The notes below the pieces were generated by a model. The model saw only the letters and a list, made by a program, of their open reading frames with translations. It was not told the DNA's origin and ran no database searches. A program made the translations under genes and the position numbers. Shown piece by piece: positions 56,955 to 64,000 of a stretch of DNA of 64,000 nt (within the stretch, counting starts at the first letter, position 1; each line of letters opens with the position of its first letter). Location: positions 192,663,726 through 192,727,725 of the forward strand of contig NC_134400.1 in NCBI RefSeq assembly GCF_050003625.1, read 5' to 3'. This DNA comes from Haematobia irritans (taxonomy: Eukaryota; Arthropoda; Insecta; Diptera; Muscidae).

Positions 56955-58150
56955 GGTAGTAAAATTTTGACAAAATTTTCTATAGAAATAAAATTTTTAC
57001 AAAATATTCTATATAAAATGAAATTAGACAAAATTTTCTTTAGAAATAAAATTTTGATAAAATTTTCTATAGAAATAAAATTTTGACAAAATTTTCTAAA
57101 GAAATAAAATTTTGACAAAATTTTCTATATAAAATAAAATTAGACAAAATTTTCTTTAGAAATAAAATTTTGATAAAATTTTGAAAAAATTTTCACTAGA
57201 AAAAAAATTGCCAAAATTTTTTCTAGAAATAAGATTTTGACAAAATTTTCCATAGAAATAAAATTTTGACAAAATTTTCTTTAGAAGTAAAATTTTGACA
57301 AAATTTTCTATAGAAATAAAATGTTGACAAAATTTTCTATATAAATAAAATTTTGACAAAATTTTCTTTAGAAATAAAATTTTGACAAAATTTTATATAG
57401 AAAAAAATTTTTGACAAAATTTTCTATAGAAATAAAATGTTGACAAAATTTTCTCTAGAAAAAAAATTTGACAAAATTTTCTATAGAAATAAAATTTTGA
57501 TAAAATGTTCTATAGAAATAAAATTTTGACAAAATTTTCTTTAGAAATAAAATTTTGACAAAATTTTCTATATAAAATAAAATTAGACAAAATTTTCTAT
57601 AGGAAAAAATTGTGACAAAACTTTCTATAGAAATAAAATTTTGACAAAATTTTCTATCTAAAATAAAATTAGACAAAATTTTCTTAAGAAATAAAATTTT
57701 GATAAAATTTGCTATAGAAATAAAATTTTGACAAAATTTTCTTTAGAAATAAAATGTTGACAAAATTTTCTATAGGAAAAAATTTTGACAAAACTTTCTA
57801 TAGAAATAAAGCTTTGACAAAGTTTTCTTTAGAAATAAAATTTTGACAAAATTTTCTATAGAAATAAAATTTTGACAAAATCTTCTATAGAAGTAAAATT
57901 TTGAAAAAATTTTCTATAGAAATAAAATTTTGACAAAATTTACTATAGAAAAAAATGTTGACAAAATTTTCTATAGAAATAAAACTTTGACAAAAATTTT
58001 CTATATAAAATAAAATTAGACAAAAATTTTCTTTAGAAATAAAATTTTGATAAAATTTGCTATAGAAATAAAATTTTGACAAAATTTTCTTTAGAAATAA
58101 AATTTTGACAAAATTTTCTATAGGGAAAATTTTTGACAAAACTTTCTATA
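56955..58150 (-). repeat. Minisatellite inside the hAT-like element, left block
   Basis: About 41 monomers, many with CTTTAGAAATAAAA or ATATAAAATAAAATTAGAC variants. The block is cut by a rolling-circle-like 3' end at 58151; monomers resume at 60578. Confidence 0.93.
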
Positions 58151-58797
58151 AAAACCAGTAAGGAAAGTCTAAAGTCGGGCGGGCCGACTATATTATACCC
58201 TGCACCACTTTGTAGATCTAAATTTTCGGATGTGATGTCAAATGTGTTGGGGGCTATATATAAAGGTTTGTCCCAAATACATACATTTAAATATCACTCG
58301 ATCTGGACAGAATTTGATAGACTTCTACAAAATCTATAGACTCAAATCGGGTGAAGCTATATATGGGAGATATATCTAAATCTGAACCGATTTCAACCAA
58401 ATTCGGCACGCATAGCTACAATGCTAATTCTACTCCCTGTGCAAAATTTCAACTAAATCGGAGCAAAAAATTGGCCTCTGTGGTCATATGAGTGTAAATC
58501 GGGCGAAAGCTATATATGGGAGCTATATCTAAATATGAACCGATTTGGCTGATATTTTTTCGAGACTCATAAAATATTCGGATGTACGGAATTTGAGGAA
58601 GATCGGTTGATATACACGCCAATTATGACCAGATCGGTGAAAAATATATATGGCAGCTATATCTAAATCTGAACCGATTTTTTCCAAAATCAATAGGGAT
58701 CGTCTTTGAGCCGAAACAGGACCCTCTACCAAATTTTAGGACAATCGGACTAAAACTGCGAGCTGTACTTTGCACACAAAAATACATCAACAGACAG

Positions 58798-58835
<38 letters not shown>

Positions 58836-58976
58836 GGACATCGCTAAATCGATTCAGAATTTAATTCTAAGACGATCGGTATACTAAACGATGGGTCTCA
58901 GACTTTTCCTTCTTGGCGTTACATACAAATGCACAAACTTATTATACCCGGTACCACAGTAGTGGTGAAGGGTATA
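58151..58976 (-). mobile_element. DINE/mini-me-like element, internally deleted, carrying the 3' end
   Basis: On the minus strand the 3' terminus (CTTTCCTTACTGG at 58154, GTCGG/CCGAC stem near 58170-58184) lies at the left. An internal deletion joins the tail (ATAGACTC) straight to an internal unit (AAATCGGGTGAAGC). The GTCY run is at 58791-58839 and the type A 5' hairpin ends at 58976. Confidence 0.82.
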
Positions 58977-60386
58977 AATATGGGAAACATTTAAATCTGG
59001 AGCAATTTTAAGAAAACTTCGCAAAAGTTTATTTATGATTTATCGCTCGATATATATGCATTAGAAGTTTAGGAAAATTAAAGTCATTTTTACAACTTTT
59101 CGACTAAGCTGTGGCGATTTTACAAGGAAAATGTTGGTATTTTGACCATTTTTGTCGAAATCAGAAAAACATAAATGGGAGCTATATCTAAATCTATACC
59201 GATTTCAACCAAATTTGGCACGCATAGCTACAATGCTAATTCTACTCCCTGTGCAAAAATTCAACTAAATCGGAGCAAAAAATTGGCCTCTGTGGTCATA
59301 TGAGAGTAAATCGGGGGAAAGCTAATATGGGAGATATATCCAAATCTGAACCGATATCAACCAAATTTGGCACGCATAGTTACAATGCTAATTCTACTAC
59401 CTGTGCAAAATTTCAACTAAATCGGAGTTAAAAATTGGCCTCTGTGGTCATATGAGTGTAAATCGGGCGAAAGCTATATATGGGAGATATATCCAAATCT
59501 GAACCGATTTCAACTAAATTTGGCACGCATAGTTACAATGCTAATTCTACTCCCTGTGCAAAATTTCAACTAACTCGGAGTTAAAAATTGGCCTCTGTGG
59601 TCATATGAGTGTAAATCGGCCGAAAGCTATATATGGGAGATATATCCAAATCTGAACCGATTTCAACCAAATTTGGCACGCATAGTTACAATGCTAATTC
59701 TACTCCCTGTGCAAAATTTCAACTAAATCAGAGTTTAAAATTGGCCTCTGTGGTCATATGAGTGTAAATCGGGCGAAAGCTATATATGGGAGATATATCC
59801 AAATCTGAACCGATTTAAACCAATTTTGGCACGCATAGCTACAATGCTAATTCTACTCCCTGTGCAAAATTTCAACTAAATCGGAGTTAAAAATTTGGCC
59901 TCTGTGGTCATATGAGTGTAAATCGGGCGAAAGCTATATATGGGAGATATATCCAAATCTGAACCGATTTCAACCAAATTTGGCACGCATAGTAACAATG
60001 CTAATTCTACTCCTTATGCAAAATTTTAACTAAATCGGAGCAAAAAATTGGCCTCTGTGGGCAAATGAGTGTAAATCGGGCGAAAGCTATATATGGGAGC
60101 TATATCTAAATCTGAACCGATTTGGCTGATATTTTGCAAGTTTTTCGAGACCCATAAAATATTCGGATGTACGGAATTTGAGGAAGATCGGTTGATATAC
60201 ATGCCAATTATGACCAGATCGGTGAAAAATATGTATGGCAGCTCTATCTAAATCTGAACCGATTTTTTCCAAAATCAATAGGGATCGTCTTTGAGCCGAA
60301 ACAGGACCCTATACCAAATTTTAGGACAATCGGACTAAAACTGCGAGCTGTACTTTGCACACAAAAATACATCAACAGACAGACAG

Positions 60387-60436
<50 letters not shown>

Positions 60437-60577
60437 GGACATCGCTAAATCGACTCAGAATTTAATTCTAAGACGATCGGTATACTAAACGATGGGTCTC
60501 AGACTTTTCCTTCTTGGCGTTACATACAAATGCACAAACTTATTATACCCTGTACCACAGTAGTGGTGAAGGGTATA
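58977..60577 (-). mobile_element. DINE/mini-me-like element, type A, sharing its neighbour's 3' end
   Basis: Begins (reading minus, at its distal end) with AAATATGGGAAACATTTAAA, the same internal junction seen at 13297 and 14549. It has seven ~153-bp units, the GTCY run at 60375-60440, and the 5' hairpin ending at 60577. No own 3' hairpin. With 58151-58976 it forms a two-member head-to-tail concatemer with one 3' end. Confidence 0.82.
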
Positions 60578-61465
60578 ATAAAGCTTTGACAAAGTTTTCT
60601 TTAGAAATAAAATTTTGACAAAATTATAAATAAAAATCTGACAAAATTTTCTATAGAAATAAAATTTTGACAAAATTTTCTATAGAAGTAAAATTTTGAC
60701 AAAATTTTCTATAGAAGTAAAATTTTGACAAAATTTTCTACAGAAATAAAATTTTGACAAAATTTTCTATAGAAATAAAATTTTGACAAAATTTTCTACA
60801 GAAATGAAATTTTGACAAAATTTTCTATAGAAATAAAATTTTCATAAATAAAAATAATAAAAAAATAAATAAAAATTTGTATGGAATTAAAATTTTGACA
60901 AAATTTTCTATAAAAATAATATTTTGACCAAATTTTCTATAAAAATAAAATTTTGACAAAATTTTTTATAAAAATAAAATTTTGACAAAATTTACGATAG
61001 AAATAAATTTTTGACAAAATTTTCTACAGAAATGAAATTTTGACAAAATTTTCTATAGAAATAAAATTTTGACAAAATTTTCTATAGAAATAAAATTTTC
61101 ATAAATAAAAATAATAAATAAAAATTTGTATGGAATTAAAATTTTGACCAAATTTTGTATAAAAATAATATTTTGACCAAATTTTCTATAAAAATAAAAT
61201 TTTGACAAAATTTTCTATAAAAATAAAATTTTGACAAAATTTTCTATAGAAATAAAATTTTGACAAAATGTTCTATAGAAACAAAATATTGACAAAATTT
61301 TCTATAGAAATAAAATTTTAACAAAATTTACGATAAAAATAAATTTTTGACAAAATTATCTATAGAAATAAAATTTAGACAAAATTTTCTATAGAAATAA
61401 AATTTTTACAAAATTTTCTATAGAAATAAAATTTTGACAAAATGTTCTATAGAAATAATATACTG
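60578..61465 (-). repeat. Minisatellite inside the hAT-like element, right block
   Basis: Resumes after the rolling-circle-like pair. A ~300-bp block with CATAAATAAAAATAATAAA and TTTGTATGGAATTAAAA variants is duplicated (about 60840-60960 and 61090-61200). Confidence 0.92.
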
Positions 61466-61657
61466 ACAAAATTTTGTAAAAATTTTATTTCTATAGAAAA
61501 TTTTGTCAAAATCTTATTTCTAGAGAAAATTTTGTAAATTTGTTTTTCTAGAGAAAATTTGGTCAAAACTATATTTATTTTGTACAATAATATACGTCAT
61601 TTGATATATTTGTCAACAGATAACATAAAACGAATCAGTTCATGCAATACAGTCTTA
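61466..61657 (+). repeat. Transposed copy of the array edge at 55740-55933
   Basis: Orientation switches to plus after TACTGACAAAATTTTG. Monomers with CTAGAGAAAATTTTG and TGTTTTTCTAGAGAAAAT follow in the same order as 55795-55855, then TTGTACAATAATATACGTCA ... GCAATACAGTCTTA matches 55856-55933. Minus-oriented monomers resume at 61658. Confidence 0.75.
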
Positions 61658-61975
61658 AAGTAAAATTTTCTTTAGAAATAAAAGATCGACAAAATTTTCT
61701 ATAGAAACAAAATTGTTACAAAATTTTCTTTAGAAATAAAACGTTGACTAAAATGTCTATAGAAAAAAAATTTGAATAATTTTTTACAGAAATAAAATTT
61801 TGACAAAATTTTCTATAGAACTTACATTTATACAAAATTAGAAATAAATTGTTTACAAAATTTTGTATAGAATTCAAGTTTTTACAAAATTTTGTGTAGA
61901 ATTAAAATTATTAAAAAAATTTTAATAAAATTTTGACAAAATTTTCTATAGAAACAAAATGTTGGAATAAAAAAT
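61658..61975 (-). repeat. Diverged minisatellite, minus orientation
   Basis: About ten degenerate monomers (AACGTTGACTAAAATG, GAATTCAAGTTTTTACA) leading to the right unique end of the hAT-like element. Confidence 0.85.
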
Positions 61976-62046
61976 ATTTCGTAGTTTTTTTGGTAAAATC
62001 TTCTCCAAATTTTGATAGATTATTTTTGGCTCGAGTGGCAACCGTG

Positions 62047-62054
62047 CTCAGGAT
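62047..62054. repeat. Target-site duplication, right copy (8 bp)
   Basis: CTCAGGAT, identical to 56867-56874. Confidence 0.8.
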
Positions 62055-62527
62055 ATATATACACATGTATGGCGATTTATGAGTGCGTTGCTTCGTATAC
62101 GGATATATGCATGCTATTATTATAGTAGTAAAAAGGAAACCGGAAACCACACAACTAACTAAAATCAAATATAAAAAAAACCCTCAGAAAAAGTAACTGA
62201 CACTCATAGAAAATTCCTAGTGGAGAATTTGTTTTTGGGAAGGGAAAACTTTCCATGTTTCTACAATGTTTTAATGGTGCCACAATATCTCCTGGTGTTT
62301 GTCAGGGGCAATGGCCAGTGAAGTGTTGCTATGTTAGTTAAATTTGAGATTCTTCTCTAACATTTGTAAATTTGATTAGTTTAAATATTTTATTTACATA
62401 CCTCCAAAATTTGAGAAGTTTATACCAGTAATTGGATTACGCTTCAGACCTCACTCAAAATCTAGCCAAAGAGAGAGAGAGGGAAAGTTAGGGAGAAGCT
62501 TTAATAAATAAACAAAAAAGGTCTTAC
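62055..62527. other. Single-copy interval
   Basis: No gene or repeat recognised; short GAGAGAGAGAGGG run near 62472. Confidence 0.5.
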
Positions 62528-62910
62528 CAGTGTTACCAGTATTGAAGGGTGTTTCCTGATACAGGGATTTTTCCCCTTATAGGGGCAATTTTTTTATTAG
62601 TTGGGGACCTGGACTTTTTTAATGTCAAGAATTTTTTGAAGTTTTGTTTAAAAAATTTCTAAATTGTGAATTTTTTCCCTGGATGAAAAAAATACCTCGA
62701 GTTGGAGAATTTCAAAAAACTATTGGCATTTCGTTGGGAATTTTTCTAAATTGTGAGTTTTTTTCCCCTGAATGGGAAAGTTTTATTTCTAATTCGAAGA
62801 CCTGGAATTTTAATAATGAATTTAAAGAAATTTGAAACTTTTTTAAAATTTTTTTCATGAATGAGTTACTTTTTTGTATTTGGAGTCTTGGGGATTTTAA
62901 TGGGGTCTTA
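62528..62910 (-). mobile_element. Left end of a possible second minisatellite-carrying element type
   Basis: CAGTGTTACCAG (62528-62539) resembles a hAT-type terminus. It is followed by a CCCCT-TAT-AGGGG hairpin (62574-62586), repeated TTTCTAAATTGTGAATTTTT and TTTCTAAATTGTGAGTTTTT phrases, and GGACCTGG twice, leading to monomers at 62911. The right end lies beyond the window, so inverted ends and target duplication cannot be tested. The 63-codon frame here is not credible. Confidence 0.35.
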
Positions 62911-64000
62911 TAGAAATAAAATTTTTCTATTGAAATAAAATTTTGACAAAATTTTCTATAGAAACAAAATTATGACAACATTTTCTATAGAAATAAAATT
63001 TTGACAAAGTTTTCTATAGAAATAAAATTTTGACAAAATTTTCTATAGAAATAAAATTTTGCCTTAATTTTCTATAGAAATAAAATTTTAACAAAAATTT
63101 CTATAGAAATAAAATTTTGCCGGAATTTTCTATAGAAATAAAATTTTGACAAAATTTTCTATTGAAATAAAATTTTGGCAAAATTTTCTTTAGGAATAAA
63201 ATTCTGACAAAATTTTCTGTAATCATAACATGTTGACAAAATTTTCTATAGAAATAAAATTTTTACAAAATTTTCTACAGAGATAAAATTTTGCCGAAAT
63301 TTTCTAAAGAAATAAAATTTTGACAAAATTTTCTATAGAAATAAAATTTTGACAAAATTCTCTATAGAAATAAAATGTTAACAAAATTTTCAATAGAAAT
63401 AAAATTTTAACACAATTTTCTATAGAAATAAATTTTTTTCAAATTTTCTATAGGAATAATTTTTTTTCCAAAATTTTCAATATAAATAAAATTTTGGCAA
63501 AAATTTTGATAGAAATAAAATTTTCAATATAAATAAAATTTTCTATAGAGATAAAATTTTGCCGAAATTTTCTATAGAGATAAAATGTTGCCGGAATTTT
63601 CTATGGAAATAAAATTTTGACAAAATGTCCTATACAAATACAAGTTTGACAAAATATTCTATAGAAATAAAATTTTGACAAAATTTTCTAAAGAAATAAA
63701 ATTTTGCCGGAATTTTCTATAGAAATAAAATTTTGACAAATTTCGCTATAGAAATAAAATTTTGACAAAATTTTCTATAGAAATAAAATTTTGGCAAAAT
63801 TTGCTATAGAAATAAAATTTTGACAAAATTTTCTATAGAAACAAACTTATAACAACATTTTCTATAGAAATAAAATTTTGAAGGAATTTTCTATTGAAAT
63901 AAAATTTCGACAAAATTTTCTATAGAAATAAAACTTTGACAAATTTTTCGATAGAAATCAAATGTTGCCCGAATTTTCTATAGAAATAAAATTTTGACAA
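62911..64000 (-). repeat. Minisatellite, minus orientation, continuing beyond the window
   Basis: About 37 monomers, several with a private TTTTGCCGGAATTTTC variant (GCCGG for GACAA) not seen in other blocks, so this array has its own variant pool. Confidence 0.94.

Larger units (their letters stand above)
56875..62046 (-). mobile_element. Complete minisatellite-carrying hAT-like non-autonomous element
   Basis: Left terminus GACGGTTGCCAC (56875-56886) and right terminus GTGGCAACCGTG (62035-62046) are inverted, with an 11-bp exact core ACGGTTGCCAC. Both are flanked by the 8-bp direct repeat CTCAGGAT. An 8-bp duplication with GGTTGCCA-like termini is characteristic of hAT transposons. Inside each end are short unique stretches with TTGGTAGA motifs (left CAGTTGGTAGAATTCTAGC; right TTTTTGGTAAAATCTTCTCC), then minus-oriented 29-bp arrays. 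No transposase is present, so it would need a helper. Two later insertions or duplications interrupt it: rolling-circle-like elements (58151-60577) and a transposed array edge (61466-61657). Confidence 0.75.

Overview
The window looks like intronic or intergenic DNA from a large, repeat-rich fly genome, most likely a calyptrate (muscid-type) fly. This rests on three repeat classes that I know from memory of dipteran genomes and could not search: mini-me/DINE-like elements with (GTCY)n runs, a very abundant 29-bp AT-rich minisatellite, and a decayed Jockey-superfamily retroposon. I see no complete protein-coding gene. Almost every long open frame is a by-product of a repeat: the 29-bp monomer gives recurring FYFYRKFCQNFISIENF-type peptides, and a ~153-bp internal unit of the rolling-circle elements gives ISKSEPISIKF / LNLNRFQSNLAH-type peptides. 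The only gene-like signals are two splice-flanked candidate exons, a 30-nt micro-exon at 49349-49378 with branch point, acceptor and donor, and a weaker one at 33635-33646. If real, they make much of the window the expanded introns of one plus-strand gene.

Layout. 1-15775: rolling-circle-like elements alternating with plus-oriented minisatellite, one foldback element, and a unique island at 4451-5577. 15776-17610: unique. 17611-23062: minus-oriented minisatellite interrupted by one rolling-circle-like fragment. 23063-28008: a mosaic, most of it (24313-27727) bounded by a 12-bp inverted repeat and holding two MITEs, an old rolling-circle-like element and a tRNA-like sequence. 28009-32215: a minisatellite left end, then three stacked rolling-circle-like elements. 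32216-33936: unique, with a candidate exon. 33937-36492: rolling-circle-like elements, including a tandem triplet of 3' ends. 37233-44025: the largest minisatellite block. 44026-45160: unique. 45161-48727: plus minisatellite ending in a hAT-like terminus. 48728-49693: unique, with the micro-exon. 49694-51270: retroposon remnant on the minus strand. 51271-55855: plus minisatellite with two duplicated foldback fragments. 55856-56866: unique. 56867-62054: a 5.2-kb minisatellite-carrying element with inverted termini and an 8-bp target duplication. 62055-64000: unique, then the start of a further minisatellite element.

By my boundaries about 28 kb is minisatellite and about 17 kb rolling-circle-like element. 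The main inference is that the minisatellite is cargo of a hAT-like non-autonomous transposon (clearest at 56875-62046), and that its arrays grow by segmental amplification that captures pieces of flanking single-copy DNA. Three separate arrays each contain several copies of a 35-120 bp module, and the right-most copy runs into unique sequence. The rolling-circle-like elements show matching signs of concatenation: repeated 5' ends joined at the same internal T-tract, and tandem 3' ends.
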